Source: Halostagnicola sp. A-GB9-2 (GTDB taxonomy: Archaea > Halobacteriota > Halobacteria > Halobacteriales > Natrialbaceae). From it: DNA of 64,000 bases. The notes beneath the pieces were generated by a model. The model had not been told where the DNA came from, ran no database searches, and saw only the letters and a program-made list of their open reading frames with translations. The translations under genes were made by a program, and so were the position numbers. Below, one piece after another: positions 44,340 to 53,525 of this stretch; the first letter of the stretch is position 1, and each line of letters opens with the position of its first letter. The stretch lies in assembly GCF_030068615.1 (NCBI RefSeq), contig NZ_JASJOC010000014.1, forward strand, positions 1 to 64,000. The letters are read 5' to 3'.

Positions 44340-44792
44340 ATGCAGTATTACGACGATATCGAAGTCGGTGAGACTCGAGAATACGGCGACTACCACGTCC
44401 CGAAGGAGGAAATCATCGAGTTCGCAAAGCAGTACGATCCGCAACCGTTTCACACCGACGAGGAAGCCGCGAAAGACTCACTCTTCGGCGAACTTGTCGC
44501 CTCGGGCTGGCACGTCGCGGCGATCTGTATGCGGTTGAGCGCCGACGGGATGGGTGAGGAGTACGCGACGATCGCCGGTATCGGTGTCGATGAACTCCGA
44601 TGGAAAAACCCGGTTGCGCCCGACGACACGCTTTCGCTTCGAGTCGAGATCGTCGATAAACAACCGTCCGAAAGCAAGCCCGACCGCGGACACATAGAAA
44701 CCCTGCGAGAAGTCACGAACCAGGACGGTGATATCGTGCTCTCGATGATCGGACTGTCGCTGGTTGAGCGCAAACGGACTGAAAACGACTAA
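44340..44792 (+). CDS. MaoC-like hotdog dehydratase
   Basis: A 150-residue single-hotdog enoyl-CoA hydratase/dehydratase relative. The catalytic Asp-His pair lies in FAKQYDPQPFHTDEEAA near 28-44, followed by ASGWHVAAICMRLSADGM. It hydrates an enoyl-CoA or related thioester. It stands alone, with no obvious partner and 160 bp from the regulator gene. Substrate unknown. Confidence 0.88.
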   Translation: MQYYDDIEVGETREYGDYHVPKEEIIEFAKQYDPQPFHTDEEAAKDSLFGELVASGWHVAAICMRLSADGMGEEYATIAGIGVDELRWKNPVAPDDTLSLRVEIVDKQPSESKPDRGHIETLREVTNQDGDIVLSMIGLSLVERKRTEND

Positions 44793-44922
44793 CGTCGGGA
44801 ACGGTCCGGGTCGATTTTAGGGGTGTCGTACGCCCTCGAGAAACTTTTCGTATCCTCGAGCCCCTTCATCGAAGTGTACCGGTACTTTTTTGCCTGGCAA
44901 ACGCTTTATATAACAAAATGAC

Positions 44923-44940
44923 TGACTGGCTGGCCAGTCA
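44923..44940. promoter_or_regulatory. TetR-type operator before the tetR-MATE operon
   Basis: TGACTGGCTGGCCAGTCA is a perfect 18-bp inverted repeat (8-bp arms, TG centre). It lies 12 bp before the TetR ATG and 7 bp after a TATA-like TTTATATAAC (44905-44914), so a bound dimer would cover the transcript start. TetR family regulators usually repress their own gene through such sites. Confidence 0.75.
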
Positions 44941-44951
44941 AATTGAGCACA

Positions 44952-45551
44952 ATGAACGAAACCACCGACGAACTCATGGATGCGACCTATGCAGCCCTCT
45001 GCAAACACGGCTACGCATCGCTTCGGATGCAGGATATCGCGGACGAGTCCTCGAAGAGCAAATCGACGCTGCACTACTATTACGATAGTAAACAGGACCT
45101 CCTCTACTCCCTGTTCGATTACCTGCAGCGCTCGTTCGCCGAACGCATCGCAGGGCTGGAGGGAGACACGCCCGACGAACAGCTCGTGGCCCTCATCGAG
45201 ACGTACCTCGCCCCCCGAAACGAAGAGACCTTTCAGCGCTTCAGGACGGCGTTGCTCGAGATCAAGGCCCAAGGGCCCTACGACGATCGATTTCGCTCTG
45301 AACTGGCGGACTTCGATCGACTCCTCCACTACCGGTTTCAGTCGATCCTCGAGAGGGGCCAGGAAGCGGGAACGTTTCGCGATGAGATCGACCCGGACCA
45401 GACGGCCGATTTCATCGTGACGGTGCTCAACGGCGTCCAGACTCGCCACGTCGCCGTCGGACATCCCCTCGAACGGAGCTGTGAGACGCTCGAGACGTAC
45501 ATTTCGGAACACGTGCTCGTGTCGGATCGGGTGGAGGTTAGCGTCGAGTGA
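44952..45551 (+). CDS. TetR family transcriptional regulator
   Basis: Repressor of 199 residues from ATG 44952; a TTG at 44943 is not needed. The N-terminal helix-turn-helix is typical: LCKHGYASLRMQDIADESSK and STLHYYYDSKQDLL (~15-50). The rest is the effector-binding, dimerising helical domain. It overlaps the MATE gene by 4 bp and sits behind a perfect operator. It probably senses a compound exported by that pump. Confidence 0.94.
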   Translation: MNETTDELMDATYAALCKHGYASLRMQDIADESSKSKSTLHYYYDSKQDLLYSLFDYLQRSFAERIAGLEGDTPDEQLVALIETYLAPRNEETFQRFRTALLEIKAQGPYDDRFRSELADFDRLLHYRFQSILERGQEAGTFRDEIDPDQTADFIVTVLNGVQTRHVAVGHPLERSCETLETYISEHVLVSDRVEVSVE

Positions 45552-47038
45552 CCCTTCGAGAACATCTGAACGCGATATTCAAATCGTCGGATCAACTCAA
45601 TCTCACATCGGGGGGAATCGCAAAACCGCTTATTTACCTCTCGATTCCGCTGATTATCACGAATCTCCTTCAGGTCACCTACAACCTCGCGGATACGTTC
45701 TGGCTCGGCCAGCACAGCACCACCTCGCTGGCTGCGATCAGCTTCGCGTTTCCAATGGTCTTTTTCCTCATCGCGCTCGCGCTCGGCGTTTCGGTTGCCG
45801 GGAGCGTGCTCGTCGCCCAGTACACCGGCGCGGGCCAGGAACAACAGGCGGAGTACGCCGCGTCGCAGACGGTGACGTACTCGGTTATCACGTCGGTTAT
45901 CCTCGGCGCGTTCGGCTACGTATTCGTCGACGATGTCCTCGGATTGCTCGGTGCATCACCGGAGGTCGCACCCCTCGTCGCCGATTACATGCGCGTATAC
46001 TCCGTCGGGTTGGTCTCAGTTTTCGGCTTCTTCGTCTTCCTCGCGCTCATGCGCGGGTACGGCGATACGGTCACGCCGATGCTCGTGATGTTCGGATCGG
46101 TCGTGATCAACATCGTCGTCGACCCCTTTTTCATCTTCGGCTTCGAGAACAACCCCCTATTCGGCTATCTGGGGATCCGTGGCTTGGAAACTGAACTGTT
46201 CGCCCTTACTGGCTACGCAGGGTCGGGAATCGAAGGCGCGGCCATTGCGACCGTTCTCTCGCGAACGCTGGCGTTCGGCGTCGGACTGGTGATCCTGTTT
46301 CGGGGTACTCACGGCGTTCAGATCCACCTCTCGGAGATGTCGCCGGATCTAGAGTACGGTCGCCGATTGATCGATATCGGGATGCCTGCCTCCGTCGAGG
46401 GGACGGCTCGAGCGCTTTCGATCAACCTGCTGTTAGTTATCATCGCGGTGTTCCCAGAGACGGTCGTCGCGGCGTTCGGCATCGGCACTCGAGTCTTCTC
46501 GGTCATCTTCCTTCCCGCGATCGCATTCTCACAGGGCGTGGAAACGATGACCGGACAAAATATCGGTGCCGGAAAGATCGACCGGGCGGAGCGGACCAAT
46601 CACTTCGGCGCGAAGGTGATGTTGCTCGTGTTGAGCGGCCTCGGCGTACTCGTTTTCTTCGCCGCCGAGCCGATCGTGTCCGTCTTTACGACCGACCCCG
46701 AGGTCGTCGCCGAGGGCGCGTTGTTCCTGCGATACACGGCGTTGACGTTCGGATTTATGGGCGTTATGCGGGCGTACAGCGGCGGATTCCGCGGCGCCGG
46801 AAAGACGCTGATCGCGGCCGTTATCTCCATCCTCACGCTCGGCGTCATTCGGTTTCCGCTCGCCTGGATCGGCGCGGAACGCTTCGGTTCGGAGGGCGTG
46901 TGGCTCGCGTTCGCCGTCTCGACGGTCATCGGCGGCATCATCGCCTTCTTGTGGTTCGGCCGAGGAACGTGGCGCGACGGAAACGTCACTGACGAGCAGA
47001 AGGGACTTGAGGATGAAACCATGGCGGTCGATGACTGA
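45548..47038 (+). CDS. MATE family efflux transporter
   Basis: Twelve-helix multidrug/toxin extrusion protein of 496 residues, starting with GTG at 45548 that overlaps the tetR stop. Seen: the first half with LADTFWLGQHSTTSLAAIS and VSVAGSVLVAQYTGAG, the second with GMPASVEGTARALSINLLL and GIGTRVFSVIFLPAIAFSQG, the two repeated MATE motifs. It would export a cationic or toxic compound by Na+ or H+ antiport. Regulated with tetR; ligand unknown. Confidence 0.95.
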   Translation: MTLREHLNAIFKSSDQLNLTSGGIAKPLIYLSIPLIITNLLQVTYNLADTFWLGQHSTTSLAAISFAFPMVFFLIALALGVSVAGSVLVAQYTGAGQEQQAEYAASQTVTYSVITSVILGAFGYVFVDDVLGLLGASPEVAPLVADYMRVYSVGLVSVFGFFVFLALMRGYGDTVTPMLVMFGSVVINIVVDPFFIFGFENNPLFGYLGIRGLETELFALTGYAGSGIEGAAIATVLSRTLAFGVGLVILFRGTHGVQIHLSEMSPDLEYGRRLIDIGMPASVEGTARALSINLLLVIIAVFPETVVAAFGIGTRVFSVIFLPAIAFSQGVETMTGQNIGAGKIDRAERTNHFGAKVMLLVLSGLGVLVFFAAEPIVSVFTTDPEVVAEGALFLRYTALTFGFMGVMRAYSGGFRGAGKTLIAAVISILTLGVIRFPLAWIGAERFGSEGVWLAFAVSTVIGGIIAFLWFGRGTWRDGNVTDEQKGLEDETMAVDD

Positions 47039-47537
47039 GCGTTCCGTTCCTCAGTGACGGGTTCCGTGTGGTTTCCTTCTACGTTTCCTCGCCGATCAGT
47101 TCCAATGGGTGTCGACTGCGCCGTCGCGCCGGTTCCGATACGGTGTCGACGGTCGGACGAACGACTCGAGGCGCTCGGCATTGCTCAGTGGAATACGGTC
47201 GCCGCAATCCATCCCCGACAGCGACTCCTATGGCCGTATTCGAGCGGCAGTTCGTCGCCGCTGGTCGGTAAACCGGCCGACTCGAGCAGCGATTCCCGGC
47301 GTCACTTGCCGCACCGCCGGCCTCCCATCCCATCACGGATTCCGTCGATCCCGTTTTGTCCGACGTTGGCCCCGTTCTGACGGTCAGCCACGTCGAGTTC
47401 CGAAACCGGCGCTTCGAGTTTTGAAACGGCGTGTAGAACGCTCGATTAGACGACATCTCTCGAGCGGGTGCTTGTTCGTTTCAGTCGTCGTCCAGCGTGA
47501 ACGTCTTGGCACCGAAAAAGGGTCGAAGGTGTCCGAT
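47039..47537. other. GC-rich intergenic region, no gene seen
   Basis: About 500 bp between the convergent MATE gene and dppB. It stays GC-rich and contains open frames on both strands, but their residue content is dominated by Arg/Ser and fits no family. Perhaps an eroded gene; no evidence of function. Confidence 0.4.
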
Positions 47538-48521
47538 TTAGTCTTCGATCGTGATCCGCGGATCGATAACCGTGTAAAAGATATCGACAATAAGGTTGCC
47601 GAAGATGATCCAAATCGCGACGATGATGAAGAGGAATTGGATTACCGGCGTATCCCGCGAGAGGACGGAGTCGAACAGGAGCGTCCCGATACCCGGCCAG
47701 TTGAAGACGGTTTCGATGAGGACGAGTCCGCTGATCGCGGTCGCCGTCTGTGCCGGCAAAAGAGTGATAACCGGGAGTGAGGAGTGTTTCATGAGGTGTT
47801 TGAACCGAGTTTTACTCGGTAGTCCCGCGATGCGCTGGAAGTAGGTGTACTCCTGTCCTTTGACGTCGATGACGCTCCCGCGCATGATCAGCGCCGGATA
47901 GTACAGGAACGTCAGTACGATCGTCGTGAACGGAAGCACGTAGTGACTCCAGAAGTCGGTCGTGAGGTAGATCTCGTAGTGCGACTCGACCTCGGCGTAC
48001 GTCTCGTACCCCGCCATACCGCCGACGGGGAACCACCCTAACGCCGAGGAGAATATGAGCAGGAGCAAGATCCCGATGAAGAAGTTCGGGGTCGTTCCGG
48101 CGAGCGTCGGCGGGAGGATCCCGTATCGCTCGAAGGCCGTTCCCGACTTCGTTCCCAGCAATGCGCCGTAGATCGAACCGATGGTGAACGCGACGAGGAT
48201 CGCGGGGATAACAAGGATCAGCGAGTTCATCAGCGGGGCGCGAACGTAGCTCAAGACCGGCTCGTTCGAGACGTGGGAGGTACCGGGGTCTCCCGTTACC
48301 ATATTCGCCATGTAATGGTAGTATTGCATGTACAGCGGCTCGTTCAGCCCCCACGATTCTCGAATCTCTTCTAATTCGCTGGACGATGCACCGCCGCCGG
48401 CCAACGTCGTCGCGTAGTCCCCCGGCATGAGCCGGAACGCGATGAACAGGAAGGACACGACACCGAATATCAAAAGCACCGTCACGAAGAGTCGACGGAT
48501 GTAGTATTTGATTTTACTCAT
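47538..48521 (-). CDS. dppB: Dipeptide/oligopeptide-type ABC transporter permease DppB
   Basis: Membrane permease of 327 residues. An N-terminal helix precedes FRLMPGDYATTLAGG, a typical DppB/OppB start, and a coupling loop is seen in YFQRIAGLPSKTRFKH and HSSLPVITLLP. It is last of the operon and overlaps the ATPase gene by 4 bp. Related systems import peptides, nickel or sugars. Confidence 0.93.
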   Translation of the reverse strand: MSKIKYYIRRLFVTVLLIFGVVSFLFIAFRLMPGDYATTLAGGGASSSELEEIRESWGLNEPLYMQYYHYMANMVTGDPGTSHVSNEPVLSYVRAPLMNSLILVIPAILVAFTIGSIYGALLGTKSGTAFERYGILPPTLAGTTPNFFIGILLLLIFSSALGWFPVGGMAGYETYAEVESHYEIYLTTDFWSHYVLPFTTIVLTFLYYPALIMRGSVIDVKGQEYTYFQRIAGLPSKTRFKHLMKHSSLPVITLLPAQTATAISGLVLIETVFNWPGIGTLLFDSVLSRDTPVIQFLFIIVAIWIIFGNLIVDIFYTVIDPRITIED

Positions 48522-49585
48522 GACTCCGACACCCCCGTTTTATTGACTCCGATCGGAGAATCACCGACGGGTTGCTCGTCGTACAGGTGGCAGGCGACCT
48601 GGTGTGTGGTCTCTTCGTCGTGGACTTCGAACGCCGGTTGCTGATCGCACACGTCCATTCGCTCCGGACAGCGATCCTTGAACCGACAACCGCTCGGCAG
48701 GTTTTGCGGATCGCCCGGCGTTCCGTCGAGTTCGGTCCAGCTTCGATCGTGGAACGGATCGGGAACCGGGATCGCGTTGATCAGCGCCTGCGTATACGGG
48801 TGCTTCGGATCGGAAAGAATCTTCCGCGTCGGCGCGCTTTCGACGATCCGACCGAGGTACATGACGTTTACCTCGTCGCACACGTACGACACCGTGGACA
48901 GGTCGTGAGAAACGTAAAACATCGCGACATCGTACTCCTCGGTGAGTTCGCTCAGGAGCTTCAGGATCGACGCCTGGGTCGACACGTCGAGCATAGACAC
49001 CGGTTCGTCGGCCAGCACGACATCCGGCTCGAGAATCAACGCTCGAGCGATCGAGACGCGTTGTTTCTCGCCCCCGGATAGCTGCGATTCGCGGCGATCG
49101 ATGTACTCTTCGGCCGGCGTGAGTCGAACCGTCTCGAGCATATCGAGCAGTTCCTCCTCGTCGGTCTCGATGCCGTGTATCTTGAACGGTTCTTTGAGCG
49201 TTTCTCGGACGGTGAAATGGGGGTTCATCGTGTTAAACGGATCCTGGAAGATCACCTGAATTTTCCGACGGAGTGCCTTCCAGTCCGCTTTGTCGAACTC
49301 CGATATCGGCTGCCCGTTGTACAGGATTTCGCCGCCCGTCGGCTCGTGTTCTCCCATAAGCGTCAACAGGAGCGTCGACTTCCCGCATCCGCTTTCTCCG
49401 ATGATACCGTGTACCTGGTTCTCCGCTAACTCGAGGTTAACGCCGTCGACGGCACGGACCGGCTCTTGAGCGCCCTCTCCGAAGAACGTTTGGCGCAGAG
49501 TTTCTGCGATATTTGTCGACTGTTCGAAGTGCTTTTCGACGTTTCGAAGTTCCAGTATCGGCTCGGTCTCGTTGTTAGTCGTCAT
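48518..49585 (-). CDS. dppF: Dipeptide-type ABC transporter ATP-binding protein DppF
   Basis: ATPase of 355 residues with Walker A GESGCGKST (63-71), signature LSGGEKQRVSIARAL, Walker B VVLADEPVSMLD and the C-terminal oligopeptide-transporter domain with a Cys cluster (CRFKDRCPERMDVC). The early segment FFGEGAQEPVRAVDGVN is the usual DppF insertion. It overlaps dppB by 4 bp and dppD by 11 bp. Confidence 0.94.
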   Translation of the reverse strand: MTTNNETEPILELRNVEKHFEQSTNIAETLRQTFFGEGAQEPVRAVDGVNLELAENQVHGIIGESGCGKSTLLLTLMGEHEPTGGEILYNGQPISEFDKADWKALRRKIQVIFQDPFNTMNPHFTVRETLKEPFKIHGIETDEEELLDMLETVRLTPAEEYIDRRESQLSGGEKQRVSIARALILEPDVVLADEPVSMLDVSTQASILKLLSELTEEYDVAMFYVSHDLSTVSYVCDEVNVMYLGRIVESAPTRKILSDPKHPYTQALINAIPVPDPFHDRSWTELDGTPGDPQNLPSGCRFKDRCPERMDVCDQQPAFEVHDEETTHQVACHLYDEQPVGDSPIGVNKTGVSES

Positions 49586-50633
49586 CTTCGTATCCCTCGT
49601 TTTCGATAGCGTTCGCCTGTGGTCTCCCGATCGTGTTCAGGTGCTCGCTCGCGAGCGATTCCATCTCGTCGCTTCTGAAACACGAGACAGCGTGACTGTC
49701 GTTTCCGTTCATCGATTCGATCGGCGGAAGCGATTCTTGGCATTCCTGTTCGGCCCACGGACACCTGCTCGCGAACGTACAGTAGTCGACCTCCTCGCGT
49801 AGTGCTGGAGGGCTTCCCTCGATAACCTCGAGTTCGCGATCGGGGTGTCGAGCGTCGGGGAACGACTGCTGTAAGAGTATCGTGTACGGATGTCTCGGTG
49901 TGGAGAATATCTCCTTCGTGGTTCCTTTCTCCGCGATCTGTCCCCCGTGCATGACCGCCATCGAATCGCAAGTCTCGAAGACGACCGCGATGTCGTGCGT
50001 AATGAGAAGCAACGCGAGGTCCCGCTCGTCTCGCAACCCGTCGATGTGTTTGAGGAACTGATCCTGCATGATCACGTCCAGCGCCGTCGTCGGTTCGTCG
50101 GCGATGATCAGAGACGGATTCAATAGCAACGACATCGCGATTATCGCGCGCTGTTTCATCCCCCCTGAGAACTGGTGTGGATAGTCGGTGACTCTCGATT
50201 CCGGAAGACCGACGATATCGAATAGCTCCTTAAGCCGATCCACCGACTTTTCGGCCGACCAGTCGGTGTGGACGTTCGCGATTTCGATCGCTTGGTCGCT
50301 CAGCTTTGCGAGCGGGTTGAGGCTGTTCATCGCCGCCTGTGGAATCACTGAGATCTCTTTCCAGCGGATTTCCTTGTTGTACTCTTTTTCGGAGAGATCT
50401 TGAATTTCCCGGCCCTTGTATCGAATCGTTCCCGCGGAGACCTCCCCGTTCGAATCGAGCCCCTTAATCACTGATTTTGCGAGCGTACTCTTTCCACAGC
50501 CGCTTTCGCCCACGAGTCCGAAGTACTCGTTCGCACCGATCTCGAACGACGCATTGGTTACGGCGTGGACGTCTTCGCTATCCATCCGATACGTGATGTC
50601 TACGTTTTCGACTTCGAGTAGTGGTTCTGTCAT
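49575..50633 (-). CDS. dppD: Dipeptide-type ABC transporter ATP-binding protein DppD
   Basis: ATPase of 352 residues: Walker A GESGCGKST (42-50), signature FSGGMKQRAIIAMSL, Walker B LIIADEPTTALDVI, and a C-terminal Cys motif CTFASRCPWAEQEC as in OppD/DppD. It starts 5 bp behind dppC and overlaps dppF. The two ATPases form a heterodimer below the DppB/DppC channel. Confidence 0.94.
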   Translation of the reverse strand: MTEPLLEVENVDITYRMDSEDVHAVTNASFEIGANEYFGLVGESGCGKSTLAKSVIKGLDSNGEVSAGTIRYKGREIQDLSEKEYNKEIRWKEISVIPQAAMNSLNPLAKLSDQAIEIANVHTDWSAEKSVDRLKELFDIVGLPESRVTDYPHQFSGGMKQRAIIAMSLLLNPSLIIADEPTTALDVIMQDQFLKHIDGLRDERDLALLLITHDIAVVFETCDSMAVMHGGQIAEKGTTKEIFSTPRHPYTILLQQSFPDARHPDRELEVIEGSPPALREEVDYCTFASRCPWAEQECQESLPPIESMNGNDSHAVSCFRSDEMESLASEHLNTIGRPQANAIENEGYEDDD

Positions 50634-50637
50634 TGTC

Positions 50638-51558
50638 TTAGGAAACCTGGTTAACTTGCTCTTCGTTTACTCGCTCGTAGCTCCGTCCGAGAAGGAAAAT
50701 CGCGAGCACCGTAAAGGAAATCATCGCTCCCGGCGGAATCGACCACCACCACGCCTCGGTCATGCTCCCGGATGAGTACGCGTTTCGGAGCATCACACCC
50801 CACGATGGAACGTACGGGTCCATGAAGCCCAGGAACGCGAGACCGGCACTGATTAGAATGGTTATCCCGGTTCCGAGAGCCAAGAAAAGCACCACCATCC
50901 CCATCATATTCGGCAGAATGTGGCGCGTGATGACGTACCGGTCGCTTGCGCCCAACATTTTTGCGGCCTTGATGTGTTCGCGCTCTTTGATCTGTAACAC
51001 CTGCGACCGAAAGACGCGGGCGTTCCCCCGCCACAGTAATAACCCGATGATGAGGACCGAACTCCAGAACCCCATTCCGAAGTAGGCGACAAGCACGATC
51101 GCAGTTGGGATGATCGGAATCCCGTAGGCGAAGTCAGTTATTCGCATGAGTAAGCTATCGACCCGTCCGCCGTAGTATCCTGACACCATCCCAACGGTGA
51201 GCCCGATACCGACGATAATCAGCCCGCCGACCAGGCCCGTGAGCAGGGTCGAGCTCGCACCAAAAAGTAATCGGGAGAAAACGTCTTCTCCGGACGTAGT
51301 CGTACCGAGCGGGTGCGCCATCGACGGCGATTCTAGTCTGGCGATTTCTCCGTCCGGAGTGCGATGGACCGTCGTGTGTTCGTACGGCATCAAGAATTGA
51401 TCGAACACGCTAATGAATACGAGTATCGCCAGAAAGACGAGACAGGCTATCGTTATTCGGTCCGAAAGGTACTTGTTAATTCCATCCCTGAAACTTTCTA
51501 CAAAGTTGTTTTTCAGTAATGAATTGAGGCGGGCTTCTATGTCGGTGGATTCACTCAT
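50638..51558 (-). CDS. dppC: Dipeptide-type ABC transporter permease DppC
   Basis: Membrane permease of 306 residues. Seen: N-terminal OppC-like helix (ITIACLVFLAILVFISVF), HPLGTTTSGEDVFSRLL, and the coupling loop HIKAAKMLGASDRYVITRHIL. It follows the binding protein gene by 203 bp and precedes dppD by 4 bp. The order dppA-C-D-F-B places the two permeases at opposite ends of the operon, which is less common than dppABCDF. Confidence 0.93.
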   Translation of the reverse strand: MSESTDIEARLNSLLKNNFVESFRDGINKYLSDRITIACLVFLAILVFISVFDQFLMPYEHTTVHRTPDGEIARLESPSMAHPLGTTTSGEDVFSRLLFGASSTLLTGLVGGLIIVGIGLTVGMVSGYYGGRVDSLLMRITDFAYGIPIIPTAIVLVAYFGMGFWSSVLIIGLLLWRGNARVFRSQVLQIKEREHIKAAKMLGASDRYVITRHILPNMMGMVVLFLALGTGITILISAGLAFLGFMDPYVPSWGVMLRNAYSSGSMTEAWWWSIPPGAMISFTVLAIFLLGRSYERVNEEQVNQVS

Positions 51559-51761
51559 ATTGAGCTAATTGTTAAAACGTCACACAGGGAACCTACATAA
51601 AAGTTTCCTTCAAACGCCGCTATCACAGTATTTAGACTAACTGACACTATCCCGTTCTGGCTCCCCCGTGCTAGTACCGAACCCAATTGACTCGTCCGCT
51701 TCTTCGTATTGTCGTGTTTCGGAGGCTCGTTGAAGGATCTATGAAATTGGGGCCGAGCGAG

Positions 51762-53525
51762 TTACTCGAGACACGAGTATTCGCCGGGATGATCGGCGGG
51801 TTCGTCACCCTGCGGCCAGCGCGGGTCCGTGTCGATGTCGTCTGGATACACTAACCGGTCATCATCGTCCCAGGTCCAACCCGCTTCTTCAAGGATTTCT
51901 CGCGCTCGTTCGGTGTCTCCGCTCGGCGACTGAGCGATCTGGGTTAGCCCTTCCGCGTCATCGGGGTAGAACGGATGTTGCTCTCCCCACGGGGCCGAGT
52001 GCAAGTGTATCTCACCGTTGCCTCTCGACAGGAGCTCCCTGAGATACTCCCGGTCGATGGCTTCCGAGAGCGCGAGACGGAACTCTCTGAACTGTGTCAC
52101 TGGGAAGCTGTGTTGTGGTGTCAGCTCCCAATCGCCGAATCCTGGCACCCCGTCGATCTCGATTTCGTCGTCGTCTTCGATATTTGCCACGAGGTCGCTC
52201 CCGAGACTGAATATTGCGTCGAGGTCGCCGTCTTCCAACTCTCGAACGGCACCGGTCTGATCTTCGAACGATCGCATGACCAGTTCGCCCTCGGTATCGA
52301 TCCAGTGGTCGTCGTACGGCTCGAGGTGCAAGATTTCGTCTCGCTGCCAGTTGACCACCTGGTACGCGCCGGAGCCGACGATCGGATCCAGATCGACGTT
52401 GTCCGGGTTCTCTTCTGCCCCGCCGTCCAGCCAGACGTCTTTCGGCACGATACCCCACGTCGTCGCCGTTCCGCGAAGGAAGGGTGCGTGCGGTTCGGCG
52501 AAATTGAATTCGACGGTGTGATCGTCGATGACGTCTATCGATTCGTAGGGGACCTCGCTGGCCTCCTGGAAGTGAGCCGTGTTCTCGTTGACGAACTCGA
52601 ACGTCCACTGGACGTCCTCGGCCGTGATGGGATCGCCGTTGTGGAACGTGGCATCCTCGCGGATATCGAACCTGAACGTGGTCGCGTCGTCCTCGATCTC
52701 CCAATCCGTCGCGAGGAAGGGCTGGAGCTCGTTGTTCTTGTCGAAGTACACCAACGGCGAGTAGACGACGGTCCCCCAGACCGTCGTCGGTGTGTTCACC
52801 ATGTAAGTGGACGACTGCATCGCCGTACTCGTCAGGTTCGTCTGGATCGTGTCGCCGTCTGCAGGGCTCATCTCCATGAAGAGGTCCGTATTTCGATCGG
52901 CGACCCCCTGGTCGCCGGTATCGTCGGGAATGTCCACCCCGTCCGGCCGGTATGCAGATTGAACGTACATCGAGAAGAGATTGATCGTGCCGATATCCTC
53001 CGAGAAGGTGCTCACTGCATCTTGAATCACCGCTTCGCGCTCGTCAGGATCCGAGATGGTGACTTGCTCGTTGACGAGATCTGTGTATTCACAGTTTGCG
53101 TACTGGCTTACGTTTCCTAACCCGTTTGCGCCCGCCCGCTGGGCCTGGAACTGTCGAAGGACATTGTGCGGCTCGAGAAACTGCGGCATGTCCGGGGTGA
53201 CGTCGAGATGGAGGTGACGCGACCGATCGTCGTTGTATATCTCGTCCCACATCGTGTTTATTTCTTTCGTCGAAACATTTGCTGGGACCCCCAACTCGTC
53301 CTCGAGCACTTCGGCGAGGTGAAGGTGGGCTTGTTCGATTGAGGATTCACCCGTAACGCCTGTCATCGAATCGATTTGCAACGTCGGCACCGGTTCACCC
53401 GGTTCGTGTTCTTCGGTGCTACCCCCCATGCACCCTGCCAGAGCCGCCCCAGCCGCCGCCGAAAGCGCCCCCAGGTATGTTCGTCTATCGGTACACCACT
53501 CGTGAGTTGTGTCTTTATCACTCAT
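51762..53525 (-). CDS. dppA: Dipeptide-type ABC transporter substrate-binding lipoprotein, Tat-exported
   Basis: Family-5 solute-binding protein of 587 residues. Twin Arg (TDRRTYLGAL, Arg14-Arg15) and lipobox LAGC (Cys32) mark a Tat lipoprotein. Seen: PLVYFDKNNELQPFLATDWEIEDD and TFRFDIREDATFHNGDPITAEDV, standard for DppA-like proteins, then EFRLALSEAIDREYLREL. A run of about 170 residues before the TYMVNTPTTVW segment resembles the C-terminal portion (NLFSMYVQSAYRP), so the domain order looks permuted. A TATA-like TATATATATAA lies near 53600. Ligand unknown. Confidence 0.87.
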   Translation of the reverse strand: MSDKDTTHEWCTDRRTYLGALSAAAGAALAGCMGGSTEEHEPGEPVPTLQIDSMTGVTGESSIEQAHLHLAEVLEDELGVPANVSTKEINTMWDEIYNDDRSRHLHLDVTPDMPQFLEPHNVLRQFQAQRAGANGLGNVSQYANCEYTDLVNEQVTISDPDEREAVIQDAVSTFSEDIGTINLFSMYVQSAYRPDGVDIPDDTGDQGVADRNTDLFMEMSPADGDTIQTNLTSTAMQSSTYMVNTPTTVWGTVVYSPLVYFDKNNELQPFLATDWEIEDDATTFRFDIREDATFHNGDPITAEDVQWTFEFVNENTAHFQEASEVPYESIDVIDDHTVEFNFAEPHAPFLRGTATTWGIVPKDVWLDGGAEENPDNVDLDPIVGSGAYQVVNWQRDEILHLEPYDDHWIDTEGELVMRSFEDQTGAVRELEDGDLDAIFSLGSDLVANIEDDDEIEIDGVPGFGDWELTPQHSFPVTQFREFRLALSEAIDREYLRELLSRGNGEIHLHSAPWGEQHPFYPDDAEGLTQIAQSPSGDTERAREILEEAGWTWDDDDRLVYPDDIDTDPRWPQGDEPADHPGEYSCLE

